The translations under genes were made by a program, and so were the position numbers. From Holtermannia corniformis (lineage: Eukaryota; Basidiomycota; Tremellomycetes; Holtermanniales): 64,000 nt of DNA. This document shows positions 51,184 through 63,216 of this stretch, one piece after another. The stretch is from NCBI GenBank assembly GCA_001599935.1, contig BCIJ01000010.1, positions 1-64,000 of the forward strand, given 5' to 3'. The notes below the pieces were generated by a model. That model had not been told where the DNA came from. It did no database searches and was given only the letters and a program-made list of their open reading frames with translations. Numbering within the stretch: the first letter of the stretch is position 1; each line of letters opens with the position of its first letter.

Positions 51184-51949
51184 CTTGGCGAAGCGCGCAA
51201 GCTCCACTGGGGTCTTATGTGCTGACGCACAGAGTCCGCTCACAAAGGAGGCTGGATGCCCAGTCTGTCAGTCGCTCTATTGTGTACGCGGATGCTTCTT
51301 GGCTTCGCACTGCTTCCATCTTGCTTGGATTACACTCATCTCGACCGAGGGAAGCCCATTGAGGACGGGACGGGCGCAGGCTTGTGTGCATGTGTGCCGT
51401 TCTGTCCGCCCGAGTGTCTCTCACCCACCTAATTCATGTCGACCTCCCCGCCGGCGCTCGACTGGAAGGGCTTATCGCGGCCATCGAAAGCTATTCGATG
51501 GCACGGTGAGTGTTTTGCTCCGGCAATCGGTGTCGACAACAAGTTTACACGGCTCAAGCTGGCGATCAGCACGGCTCGCCCAACTCGGCTAGCCTGGCAC
51601 GACGATGTCACAAAGCAACATCCAACAGCAAGCAAGAACACGAGCAACTGGAGACCCCGCGCGACTTCCAGGGTCGCGCTTGCGCCATTACGGTACGCAT
51701 GGTTCCTCTTCTTATCGTTGTCCGAGAAGCTCACAATAACTCAGCGCCAAGAAGACGGACTGATTTCCGAACAGGTGCCGACAGATAAGAAAGCAGCTGC
51801 TCCACACGTGCCCAGCGCGACGGACATGGCCGTGCTGGGCTCCTATCAAGCTTCAGGCAGATAGTCTCAGGGATTTCGGGCCGTGGGTGACGATATGGGA
51901 GGCTATATGATCTGCAGCGCGAGGTCAACCGCCTTTCCGGGTCACCACC
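51184..51949. other. Intergenic region with one weak plus-strand ORF
   Basis: A plus frame from ATG 51436 to 51864 (142 codons) is open but carries no domain and contains an intron-like GTGAGT at 51506, so it may be leader sequence of the permease gene or chance. No RNA gene was recognised. Confidence 0.4.
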
Positions 51950-54077
51950 ATGTCACCGCCGGTATACTCCAATGACAAGTCGGGAGATCTTGAAAAGACA
52001 TTCTCGCCTGGCGCAGTCGTCCGCGAGGAGACCATAGCAGAGGATGCTCCGCAAGAGAACCTCCACCGTGGTCTCAAGTCGCGTCATGCCAGGTGTGTTG
52101 GATGGGGCTGTATTACATTGTGCTAACCTGCATGCAGTATGCTGGCCGTCGGTGGCAGGTTTGTTGGCGAAGTCATTCCCGGACCAAGCTGACGTCTGCA
52201 GTATCGGCACTGGTCTCGTCATCGGTACGTGGCATCGCACGATCACCCCGCATAACTGACCCACACAGGCTCTGGCGTTGGACTCAGCCGCGCAGGACCG
52301 GTCGGTCTGCTTATTGCGTTTGTCTTTGTTGGAACGCTCTGCTTCTCCATGATGGTCGCGCTTGGCGAGATGAGCGCGTTCTTGCCTCATCAGCGTGGGT
52401 TCCAGGGTCACGCCAGTCGATTCGTAGGCAAGGGCTTTGGCGGCATGACAGTGAGTGGCACTCCACCATCTCGCGCTGGCTGACTCGCCAAGGGCATCTG
52501 TTACTACTTCAAGTACCTGATCGGGACGCCGACGCAGTACTCGGCCTGCGCCGTCATCCTTCAGTACTGGGTCCCGGTCGCCAAGCTCAACGCCGGGGTC
52601 TGGATCGCCATCTTCATCGTCGTCACCGGTTTGATCCAGTTCATGGGCGTCAAGTGGTTCGGCGAGGTATGTGTGTGATCGTCGCAGCTGTCTTGGCTGA
52701 CCTCTCAGTTTGAATTCTACTGCTCGACTTTCAAAGTCTTGACCCTTGTCGGTCTCATGATCCTCGGCATCGTCATTGATCTCGGCGGGGGTCCAAATCA
52801 CGACCGGTGGGGGTTCCGGACCTGGCGCGACCAGCCGTTCAGCCACTACCTCGAGCAGAACAGCACCGGTGTTTTCCTCGGCTTCTGGAGCGCAATGGTC
52901 ACTGCCATCTACTCGTACACCGGTACCGAGATGGTCGGCATCGCTCTGGGTGAGATGAGCAACCCGAGGCGCAATGTCGCGCGTGCCGTCAAGTACGTCC
53001 AACGCCTAGATCAAAAACATGATCGATGCTGACCCTTACAGGGCGTGCTTCTACCGCATTGTGTTCCTCTACTGCGGGTCCATCTTTGTCGTCGGCCTCA
53101 TCGTCCCGTCGCAGAGTCCGTTGCTACTCGCGGCAAACAAGCAAGCCACAAACGCCAACGCCTCGCCGTTCGTCGTTGCAAGTGAGTCCCACATGCGCGC
53201 GAGAACCAAACTGAGCCCGCAGTCAACGTGGCTGGGATCAAGGTCTTGCCGCACATCATCAATGCCGCCGTCTTGGTGTTTGTGTTCTCCGCCGCAAACT
53301 CTGACGTGTATGTGAACTCGCGCACGCTGTTTATGCTTGCGTCGGATGGGAACGCGCCTCGCTGTGAGTACTGTGTGCTCGGTCGAGTCAGCACTAACGC
53401 CGCCAGTCTTCATGCGCACCAACCGCCGCGGCACGCCCTGGATGTACGTCGCACCGTCGCACCGAAGCTGGCTCACGCGTCCTCAGCGCCCTCATCATCT
53501 CGCTCGTATTCAGCTGCCTAGCCTTCACGGCTGTGCAGACGTCGGCATTCACAATCTTCAAGTATTTCGTCAACGCCGTCACCCTGTTCTCCACCATTGC
53601 ATGGATGGCGATCATGTATGCGCATATCCGGTTCGTCAAGGCGTACCGTGTGCAGGGGTACAAGCGCGAGGATCTGCCATACTATAACCGGTGGGCACCG
53701 TATACGTCGTGGTACGGTCTGGTCGGGACCGCGATCATCTCAATCTTCAAGGGTGGGTTGGGCGTTGCGCTGTTTGTGATGAGCTGAGTGGATTCAGGCT
53801 TCGACGCGTTCGTGCACAAGTTTAACAGTATCACGTTTGTGACAAACTATATCGTACGTGTGCGAGCCGCTCGCAGACTGCTGGCTGACACACCCAGGCG
53901 TTCCCCGTGGCCGTGATCAGCTACGTCGGGTACTCGATCTACCACTCTGAATGGTTCCTCGCGTCCGAGAGCGTCGACCTCGTGACCGACGTCAAGGGCT
54001 ACGAATGGAACGAAGTGCCCGAGAAGCCGAGGGAGCGTGGGCTTGTAGGCTGGCTCAAGGCCGTTTGGACCGACTAG
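51950..54077 (+). CDS. Amino-acid permease (APC/YAT family)
   Basis: About ten short introns interrupt a protein of roughly 560 aa starting MSPPVYSNDKSGDLEKTFSP. After the cytosolic start come the conserved GLKSRH, IGTGLVIGTG, and SGVGLSRAGPVGLLIAFVFV, with MVALGEMSAFLP, the core APC signature. Later spans include YYFKYLIGTPTQYSACAVIL, WSAMVTAIYSYTGTEMVGI, FYRIVFLYCGSIFVVGLIV and AVLVFVFSAANSDVYVNSRT. The end has IYHSEWFLA and a charged tail. These proteins import amino acids by proton symport at the plasma membrane. One late intron (53752-53796) must be spliced, as read-through hits a stop. Substrate cannot be fixed from sequence. Confidence 0.88.
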
Positions 54078-54137
54078 CTTGCGTGGAGTAGAGAGATTGT
54101 AAGCGGACTAGAAGAGTGCGATCAGAATCTATGAATG

Positions 54138-54383
54138 TCATAACCAATGTTGAGGGTGGACAACACCCGCGTTCGGACAGTTTGGATCGCCGACCATGCA
54201 GCAGTTTGCTTCGACCGTGGTACTGGTCCCGTTGATCGAAACGGTGCGAGACCAGGGAAAGTGCCCCGTGCACCCGTTCGGCTTGGCCTGCTGCATCTCG
54301 TACGGTGAGCGTGTCGAGGTCATGCTGGCGTTTGATTCTTGGCTCGTTGTTCGTTGATGGCCTTTGCCCGTCGTTTCTGTCAT
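54138..54383 (-). CDS. Small Cys-containing hypothetical protein, 81 aa
   Basis: A single exon from ATG 54383 (context CAACATG) encodes 81 aa: a Ser/Thr/Gln-rich half, then PNGCTGHFPW and EANCCMVGDPNCPNAG, giving four Cys near the C-terminus. A TTATAG box lies at 54430-54435, about 47 nt upstream. The same frame is open further upstream but without good start context. It is convergent to the permease gene. No family recognised. Confidence 0.5.
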   Translation of the reverse strand: MTETTGKGHQRTTSQESNASMTSTRSPYEMQQAKPNGCTGHFPWSRTVSINGTSTTVEANCCMVGDPNCPNAGVVHPQHWL

Positions 54384-55586
54384 GTTGCTCGTACGATCCC
54401 AGAGCAAGGAAAGGCCGCACTCGCGTGCGCTATAAGCTCTTGCACGGTCGCTCACGAAGGCGCCAGCTTCGCGCCCAGCACAAAGGAGCGCCCAGCCGAG
54501 AGATGACGCGAGTCGTCGCTGGGTGAGATGGAAGCGCGGGAGGGTTCGGGGATGGACCCTATCGGGTGCGAGCGAAGGCGTGGGTGGGGTATGAAGATGG
54601 CATGACCCGGACCATGGAGCTGTCGTTTCGATCGAAGTTTGCGAGTCGGGAAGCCTAGACGTTGATAGCGTGACGACGGTTTTGTTCACTTTGGTGTAGG
54701 ATCATGCTAGACGAGACGGGGACAGATGACTTGACGAGTACCGAGCTGATGATAGTCGTATCCGACGTCTTGGCTGCACTTGCCGCTGGTCGGTTGATGA
54801 CTTGATCGCGGTAAGACGATTGTAGCTGGCGTCGGCCGAACGCCGTCTTGATGGAAGAGGTCGCCGTTGCCGTGCACTCTGCAGACGACAAGAGCGGCCC
54901 ATCCCGAGCTCGAAGACGGGTCAGAGCTGCGAAAGGTTCAATAGCACGCCGGTGGTCAGTCTTCATCAACCGTCAAACCGCGACCTTGTACCGTCAGTGT
55001 ATGCATCAGCAAGGTAGCTACAGTATCAGCACGGCAGAGTCCACCTGCTCAGAGTCAGCTAGACTGTACACACGCCCTGGACACCGAGTGAGGAGTCGAG
55101 CTGGTGATGGTGTGCAGCATCCTCGACGGCTTCTTGACAGTCTACCTGCCCACCGCTCAAGGCGATGCTGGCCGTGGCTGTGCGATCCCAGACTGGTTCA
55201 CGAGCTCACCATCTGTACGGCGTCAACACCAAGGAGGGACCCAAGGTACCGCCTTGCACGCGTCGACGGCGGCGGACCAGAGGGATCTGCCAGCACCCGA
55301 GCGAGCTGTCAACGCGTTTGCCAACGGGAAGGGGGATGTGATCGACCATCTCGGTCTTGTGTTGGCCAGGCGTGTGCTCGTGCTGTCCCTGCTGCTACGA
55401 TAGCACCGAGCACGATCCTGACCGTACGCGTTGGTGCTGCTCGTGCGGGCTCTTGACCGCTCGTGCACCGCTTCCCTCGGCGCCGTCACCCTAGCCTGCC
55501 TGCCTGCCTTCCTTCCTTCCTTGCGATCAGTCGACTAGCCTGCTCTGCTACGACCACCCGCCGCCGCCGCTGCCGCCGTCGCCGAG
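54384..55586. other. Intergenic region, 1.2 kb
   Basis: No gene is supported. Overlapping frames on both strands (54655-54969 minus, 54848-55456 plus, 55223-55489 minus) have no domain or consistent splicing. Just before the next gene, CCTG and CCTT tetranucleotide runs at about 55494-55524 form a short microsatellite in a C/T-rich leader. Confidence 0.45.
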
Positions 55587-58500
55587 ATGCCGCCGCAAGC
55601 ATACAACCTCTCAGTGACCGACCAGTCGCCTCTGATCCGCTACCTGCCCACCCGCGATGGTCCCCTGGCCACCTCCTGGAACGTGTCCTACTCTGACACG
55701 CCGTTCTCGGCCTACGCTCCCGCCGTCGTCCCCTCGGGCTCCTCGACCCACTCGACAACGTTCACCGGAGCCTCGGCCGCGCTCGGGTGGGTTGGTACAG
55801 GCGTCTACGTCTATGGAGGGTTGGGCCCGCAGGGCGTGATCGAGGCCGATGTCGATGGCAGCTCTGACGGCGTCGTGCTCGGTCAGCAGGGCAAGCAGGG
55901 AGTCATCGTCAGCAAGACGGGATTGGACTATGGCTGGCATGAAGTCAGGATCGTGCTCAAGGACGGCAGGGTCGATCTCACCAATGTGACGGTGACCGTC
56001 GGCGTGGGGAACCCAGGGTGAGTGGGTGCAGGGTCGTTGGGTCGTACGCGAGCAGCTTTGGCAAGCGCCGGGCCGTGGAAGGCCGTACATCTTCCTCTTG
56101 GTGGCCGTGCTCAAGCAGATGACAATCATCCGTTCAGATGGGCCGCTGTAGCAGACACGCAGCCACAGTCCTAGCGGCAGGTCACGGAATCGCGTCCATC
56201 TGGGAGAGTCGGCGACGTCGCCGTGATCTGCACGGCGCCTCGTCAAAGCTCACAAGATGTAACGAGTCTGAATGTGGTCGCCGCGCAGCAAGCCGTGTTC
56301 TAGAGCTGCTATCCACATCTGCTACCATATCCCATTCCCAGAACCTATCATCCCTCTTCTCTTTACCAAGAGCTGACGCCACCTCGCAGCGCCAAAGTCG
56401 ACCAGATCACGTTCCAAGCCCTTTCGGCATCCGATACCAAGAACACGGTCGATTTCCAAGAGAGGTTTGGCGATTGGAGTCCCGGCTCGAGTTTTGGAGG
56501 CGGTGAGTGCTTTACCATCGTCTCAGCTGGTCTCGCCTGTGGGTTCTGAGAATGATACGGGCTGCGTGCTTTGATCTCTTGATATGTGGGCTGAGCTGCG
56601 TTTGCGGACTGGGACAGGTTCGGGCATAAGGCTGTTTCTGGGAGGTTTGACGACGGCGCGGACCGTCGTTTGCGCCCAAAACCAACATCAGCCATGCAAA
56701 GCATTCGGCGCAGGCGATGCGAAGCGGACAAGCTAAAGCTGGACAGCTGCGGTACGCCGTTCACACGCCAGCGCCGACCCTAGCTCTCACACGGGCTTTC
56801 GCGCATGCTCTCTCGTCTTGGCGATCCGTTGGAAAACTCGCTGGGAAGAATAGTCAATCAGTAACCGGCGGGCATCACGCTGAGCTTGGCTCGCACTCGG
56901 AGCCATAGGGCTTGTCTCGCGGGCGCGACGAAGTCTGCCGGCGCAGTTGTTCCGCGTCCCTGCCTCCTGGGGTTTCTTATGTGCTCAGAATGCAGCGGAC
57001 CAATTTGGATGAGCTAACAGTTCTTGCGATACCGTCTGCCTTCACGAGGCGGATGTGTGTTGGCTACAGCTAAGAAAGACGATCGTCACTGCGCAGCAGC
57101 GCTCCTTTCACCCCGTTTAGCCTGAACGGATGATGGTCCATGGTGAGCTTGGCCACGGCGACCGCGGCTACTGAGCTTGCTCGACCTGCTCCGCCATTCA
57201 ACGTCTCAAGGCGCCGACCATCGTGTCGATGTCTATTGCTAAGCGAGCGTCGTTCGGTGTATCAAACTCTACATGAGCTCTGATTCCGGGAAGCTGCTCG
57301 CCAGAGACTAGCCGCTGTTGCGCGAACCAGCAGCTGGATCATCGAGGGCAGTCTCTGCTGCACAACCTCGATCGATCTGCTTTTGATACGGATAGCGAAC
57401 AGACCGCTGGCACTCGAGAGGCGTTGTCGCTTACTTGCGATTGGGGAACTGTTGTTTGCTTGCCTGGGTCTCGCAAAGGGAGAGCTGCACCCTGTAGTAC
57501 AGCTTGCCCACGACGGGCGAGCAGGTTGCCGCACTGGAGCTCTCAACCCTTGCGGCTGGATTGCGTCTGGCTACATGCAATCAAGCCGTCAACCGTCCTA
57601 CAGCAGGTTTCCTGTTGTACCTCCTCGTTCCCACTCGATCGCAAAGACTCCTTGGCCTTTGCCCCGAAAAAGCTGCGATTGGCTGGACTCCGACGAGCTC
57701 TTAGTGTACGAGCCTCCCATCTGTAGACACCGCGTAGACCCCAGCTCAAACGAACACCGTCCTCGATTGCACCTTCAGGCGTGTGCCCATCGTCGTCTTG
57801 GCCGCAATGGACAAAGCAGATGATGTGCTGTATAGTTCCTCTTCCAAAATGACTCTGACGAGCGTCTTGCACTCGACATGTCCCTGGACGCGGCACCCAA
57901 ATTGCCCGCGCTGCGATTGGCCCATGCTCGCGATGTCGCTATTTGCCGACATCGTGAGCTACAGGACGGACAGCCGGAAACATTTGCGCACTGAACCTAT
58001 GTCTTTGGCAGACGTCCTTCAGCTCGTTCAGAGTAGTTGTTGAAAGCGCAATTCGATGTGCCAGAGCAATCGATCGGTCATCCGTAACGCTGCATGCGGA
58101 CAGGAGTGACCTGGTGTAATGTTTGGCAGGTTGTCTGAGACATCCCATGCAACGGTCGCACCAGGCCACCGGGTCGTCACAGCGAACAGCGTTGATCTCG
58201 ATCGTTGGGCGCTTCGATCGCCACTACGCCTGCTGACCCTTTCAGGCGACAACACACCCTCCATCACCTGGCTGCGCAAAGACACGCGCACAACCCAAGC
58301 CAAGCTCGTAGTCGTCCCGCCCGTCAACGCGTCCTATGCCATGCTCTTCGGCTCTTCCAACTACGACCACGGCGCCTACTCTGTCTCTCTCTTCTGCACA
58401 ACCTCGTCCGCCTCGACCATCAGTACGGACAACTCTACAGCCTCCGGTCTTGACAAGTCGGCCATCTCGACCACAAGCGGCAATGGCGAAACCGTTGTGA

Positions 58501-59544
58501 CGCCTACCGTCATGAATTTCAACGGCTATGGCGCTTGGGCGCAGATCGATGTCGTTACGTACATGGCGGCGTTGGATCCAAAGCAGCGGTACGAGATCGC
58601 GGTGGAGAACCGTGGGAATGGGTCCGAGTATTGGGATGTCAGCAAGGCCGTCTTTCTAAATGCCACTGGGTGAGTTGGCGGGCAGACGACGCGTACAGCC
58701 ACTAACGCTGCTCGACAGGGGTGGGTCGTGAAGAAGGTATCACTCCGACTGACATCTCTAGGCAACCAAGATGAGAATGACGTTGTTGACGGCTCGAGTC
58801 GTACTGGGATGTCAAAGGGCACGATTGCAGGAGTTGCGGTAAGCACATTCGCGTATCTCATCAAGACATGATTTCTGATTCTTCTGCAGGTTGGCATCGT
58901 TGCGTTTATCGCAGCTCTGTTCCTGCTGGTTTTCTTCCTGCTCAGGCGGCGCAAGCGGTGTGTTGTAATGTGCAGCTGCTCTTTCATGCTGATCAGCAGT
59001 AGCGCACCACCTCCTGGCGGCCAGACTGGCTTCGAGGTCGACAACTACTCTGACACATCGCACGAGGAACGCGAGACGACCCAGGCGCGTGGCCCGGGAG
59101 GATACGAGGCGCTCTTGACCGGTTCTCGTGAGTCCTGCACTATCATCATATGGGAACTAACTTGACCGTGCAGACCTCAGCCATGGCTCCATGTCGCTCA
59201 CGCCCGGCTTGGCACCCATGGGCGACGACTCTCATCTGTACACTCCGAACCCATACCCCACCACGAGCAGTGGCAGCAGCACGAACGGCAACGACTTACG
59301 ACCGGCTTCTCAGTTGTACCTCTCCAACCCATCCGAATCTGAACACGGTACACTCCCTCCCGGCGCCGCACCCAGTTCACGCAAACAAAAGCGGCTAGCA
59401 GCGAGCGGCACCGCGCAAAGCCCTGGCTTCCGGCAAGAGGCTGATGCCGGTCGAGTCGACAATGTCGAGATGGAGGTCATCCCTCCGGAATACGACCCGT
59501 CGTGGGCTCAGAGCCGCACTTCGAGTGAACGTCGGCCATCGTAG
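55587..59544 (+). CDS. Surface membrane protein with two beta-sandwich ectodomains and long introns
   Basis: Exons 55587-56017, 56390-56502 and 58246-58669 join in frame, followed by short exons up to 59544. The ectodomain has two similar parts (ATSWNVSYSDTPFSAYAP with GVYVYGGLGPQG; GSSNYDHGAYSVSLFC) and many NxS/T sites. A spacer (SRTGMSKGTIAGVA) leads to the span VGIVAFIAALFLLVFFLL and a basic stop-transfer RRRKR, then a Ser/Pro/Glu-rich cytosolic tail of ~180 aa. The layout is that of the gene at 32756-34103, but larger. Introns 1 and 2 are 372 and 1743 nt, against the usual 40. At 58717-58723 the small exon works only with one G fewer in CAGGGGTGGG, so a base-call error or frameshift is likely. 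No signal peptide is apparent at this ATG. Confidence 0.68.
56503..58245. other. 1.74-kb intron, likely carrying an insertion
   Basis: Donor GTGAGTGC at 56503 and a normal branch/acceptor (GCTGACCCTTTCAG, ending 58245) flank 1743 nt, over 40 times the usual intron. Open frames inside (57262-57546 minus, 57383-57823 plus, 57543-57896 minus) reach about 146 codons but match nothing I know. I found no clear terminal inverted repeats or target-site duplication by eye. It may hold an old non-autonomous element or a decayed nested gene. Confidence 0.5.
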
Positions 59545-59622
59545 TCGGGTTTTCCGTTCGATTGTACATATGACGCGATGCTAGCAGTACTATATGTGGC
59601 TGAACACGATACCCGCGATGCA

Positions 59623-62600
59623 TCACAAAAGTCGTCTAACGATGAGGTACAAGGCCCAGCCGAGCAATACGATACACACCAAGTTGACAATGCCCTCGAC
59701 GCCCTCGACCATGTCCAGCATGAAGACGAGCCACGGTGGGACCGCGTCGAATGCGTGCATATAGGCCAAGATGCTGCCCATGGTTCCGAGGATTCCAAGC
59801 CACAGGATCGGCTGAAGCCAAGCGGAGAGGTACTTTGCGTCTCGCCGGAGTGCATCGGGCGGTGCACGCCGTCCTAGGAGCAACACCAGTGCTGTCGCCG
59901 CCGCACACAACAGCTTGTCTGATCGCGAGTCGGCTTCCACAACGACGTGGGATGGCGTAAAGTGCGATACGATCCCGCCGATCGATCCGGATACGAACCC
60001 TGGGATAGCAACGAGGCCACCTTCAGCGAGGTATTGCAAGCTGAAGAAGGCCGTCGACCCGCCAAGTAGCGTTAGAAACAGTCGGCCGTCAGCTGTTCGC
60101 AGCTGATCAATGCCGCTTAGCGACGGGTTCCGCGCCTGGATGTGCGGCGGCAGAAGTACGAGGACGACTAGAGCGGCGCTGAGCAGCGAAGTGCTCGAAA
60201 TATACAGTGACGGGATCCACTGGTTGAGGTTGTTGCTTGCGGGTGTGTTGAGTCGGATATTGCGTCCTGCGAAGAGAGTATTGAGCCAGGGCACTACCCG
60301 AGGAAGACGAGGACCGTCTCCGGTCGCAGCGATGACCTGACAAGTCAGTACTGTCGTTATACACCAGAGAACGTACAGTCTCTCGCGATCTCTTTGGCAA
60401 TATCGTCGTCGTCTGCGCCTTGCCCGCGGATCCCGGTGCCTCGGCAACAGTGGTCTTCCTGGCGCTGCTCGCTCGAGATTGCGAGGGAATGTATGGAGGA
60501 GCTGGAGACGTCGGCCAGGCGATCTTGGCTTCGGGACCACCCTCATGTGAGATGATGGCAGGCGCGAGACCGCCGGAGATCAGGTTTGACAACAGGTAGA
60601 GGACGATCGGCGTGAGCAGGATAAGCTGTAGAGCCCATTCGGACAGCAATGGCTCTCGCCCGTCACCGGAAGAGCGCCTGCTCTTCTCGGGACTGCTGGA
60701 ACTCCTTGGAGTTTGTGAGCTAGATCGCGACGAAGACCGGCGCCGTTCAGCAGCCTTGTCCGCTGCGGCATCACGCTCGGCCGCGTTGGCTTCCTCTCGA
60801 CGGGCGCGCTGCTCGTGATCCAGCTTCTCTCGTGCATGTCGAACCTTGCGCTGCTCCGGGGTCTCGCCAGCAGCGGCATGTTCAATATCGCGCTCATCGT
60901 TCTCGGCCTTGACCTGGGCGTCTCTCGCTGCAGCCCTGTCTGCTTTCTCCTTTTTCCTGCGAGCGGCACGTTGCTCGGGTGTCTCGCCGTTGGTAGCAGC
61001 TGCTGCGTTGCCCTCGTCTTGGTCCTTCTTGTCTTTTTCACGTCGCGCTTGCCTAGCTTCGGATCGGGCCTTTTCCCGCTCGGCGGCCTCGGCTGCTTTC
61101 CTGGCCGCGCGCTGTTCGGGCGTCTCACCAGCGGCCGCCGCTTGCGTGTCTTTCTTCGCATCGGCCTCTTGCTGCTGCTTGATTCTGGCATCGCGCTCTG
61201 CTTGACGCGCCTTGTCACGCTCCTCTTTGGCTTTGGCGTGACGAGCTGCACGTTGTTCTGGAGTCTCTCCAGTTGCGGCAGCTGCAGCGTCTGCCTTTGC
61301 CTGATCTTCTGCATCCTTCTTGCGCTTTGCCTCGCGCTCGGCTCGACGTTTCTCGCGCTCGGCTTCCAGCTTGGTGGCGGCTTCACTAGGCGGTGCGGGT
61401 GTTCCACCGCCTGGCTTGCCTCCGGACGGTTGCTGCGCTTGCTCTCGCTCTTTGCGTCTGCGCTCCTTTTCCGCAGCAGCCTGCTCCTGATCACGCTTGG
61501 CTTTGTCTCGAGCCTCTTTTGCTGCTTTGTCTTGGCGCTCCTTTTCGGTTTGCCCAGCGGCAGGCGTTGCCGCTCGCTGCTGTTCACGCGCGGCTTTGTC
61601 TCGAGCGTCCTTGGCTTCCTTTTCTTTGCGCTCCTTCTCCTTTTGAGCAGCAGCTGCTCTCTCTTGTTCGCGCTTGGCTTTCTGTCTTGCGTCGTCGCCT
61701 TTGGGCGCAGTATTCGGCGGCACGCCCGCATTGTTTGCTTTCTCGCGCTGCTCTTTCTCTTTCTGAGCAGCCGCTGCGGCTGCCGCTCGCTCCTGCTCGC
61801 GCTTAGCCTTGTCCCGAGCCTCCTTCGCTTCCTTCTCTTTGCGATCTTTTTCCTTTTGCGCGGCAGCCGCGGCGGCCGCTCGTTCTTGCTCACGTTTGGC
61901 CTTGTCCCTTGCGTCGGCTTCGCTCTTGCTTGTACCTTTTGGCGGGATGCCGGCCTTCTTCTCCTTCTCGCGCCGTTCTTTCTCCTTTTGCGCGGCCGCT
62001 GCGGCTGCCGCGCGCTCCTGTTCGCGCTTTGCTTTGTCTCGAGCGTCCTTGGCTTCCTTTTCTTTACGGTCTTTCTCCTTTTGCGCGGCAGCAGCTGCAG
62101 CTGCTCGGTCTTGCTCACGTTTGGCTTTCGCCCTAGCGTCAGAGTCACCTTTTGGTGCGCCATTTGCTTCTCTCGCGCGCCGCTCCTTTTCTTTCTGCTC
62201 GGCTGCTTTCTCTGCCTCGCGTCTGGCTTTCTCCTTCGCCTCCTTTTCCTTTTGTGCGGCGGCCTTCTCCTGTTCTCTCTTGGCTTTTTCGCGCGCGTCC
62301 TTTTCTTTTTGTCGCTGTTCCGGCGTCTTTTCTCCAGACGGTGCTGCAGCTCCTGCGTTGTTCTTCGGATCTTTCGGGTTTGCCTTGGGATCCCTCGGCT
62401 TGGTGTCTTTGGGTGGTCGATTTGGATCGCTCGGATCGCCCTTGGGTCGCTTTGATGGATCGCCAGACCTGGGCTTTGGCGCGTCCTTGGATGACTTCTT
62501 CTCCTCTGCCCCAAGTCAGCTGCATCACGGTCCCATGCGCGCACTCACCCTCTTTCGCCTTGGTCATCTCTTCCCATGCCATGTGTAGCCCGACGCAGAC

Positions 62601-62963
62601 CAGCAAGACGAGCAACAAGTCGACAAACGCGGACCACGGGTCTAGTCCGCCCAAGGCGCCCGACTCGAGCGGTACATTGCCAGTCGTATTTGTCTGCGGC
62701 AGAGTATACACTGCGCCCGACGGTAGTGCCTCTTGACAGTCTTCAGGAAAGTACAAGCAGTGGTACGGCTGCAGGTCGTCATAGTCGTCTCCGTCTTCGT
62801 CAAGATAGTCGCCCACGAGATAGTCGTCTTCATAGTACGGCCGCTGCATTGCAATCCCAGGGATCGGCGGAGGTTCGTATCCGAGATCCATGCCCGGCGG
62901 ACCCATCGAGGGGTCCGGCGGCGGCCCATACGCTGGATCGTAGTAGTCCCCGGCGTACTCCAT
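59623..62963 (-). CDS. Large membrane protein with charged tandem repeats, 1085 aa
   Basis: Three exons (62549-62963, 60377-62505, 59623-60336) join in frame to 1085 aa. Residues 1-110 are acidic and Tyr/Pro-rich, followed by a span (111-130, SAFVDLLLVLLVCVGLHMAW). Residues ~145-770 are almost entirely Lys, Glu, Arg, Ala, Gln and Asp. They fall in two repeat blocks: about seven copies of KREQERAAAAAAAQKEKERK, grouped by short Gly/Pro spacers (AGIPPKGTSKSEADARDK), then four copies of GETPEQRAAR, with one earlier variant. This should form a very long single or coiled helix. Then come a Ser-rich linker, a second span (ALQLILLTPIVLYLLSNLI) and five or so spans in the C-terminal 240 aa. I know no named family. 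Tethering two membranes or acting as a spacer is speculation. Confidence 0.8.
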
Positions 62964-63216
62964 GGCTGCAAAGCAAGAGCATCAACGTTCAACAAGCCTG
63001 CGGTCAGTGATAGAGTCAGCACAAAGGACCTCGCAGCGTCAAACACATAAAGGAGCCTGCATCGCACGGCGACCAGGCTCACAGCCCTCGATCTTGGAAA
63101 TGGTACAAGCAAGGAATGATACAGTGCGTGAGTTGCGTGATCCGAGCCGGCTCGGAAAGATCGAGGTGCCACCAGGGCGTTTTGAGCTGTGGAGGATCAG
63201 CGGACTGATGGATGGG

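Noticed and set aside
60815..62455. Plus-strand open frame of 546 codons, very rich in Leu, Phe, Ser and Arg
   Set aside because: It is antisense to the Lys/Glu/Ala repeats of the minus-strand membrane protein; the codon pattern creates open complementary frames. The minus strand has splice logic and ordered repeats.
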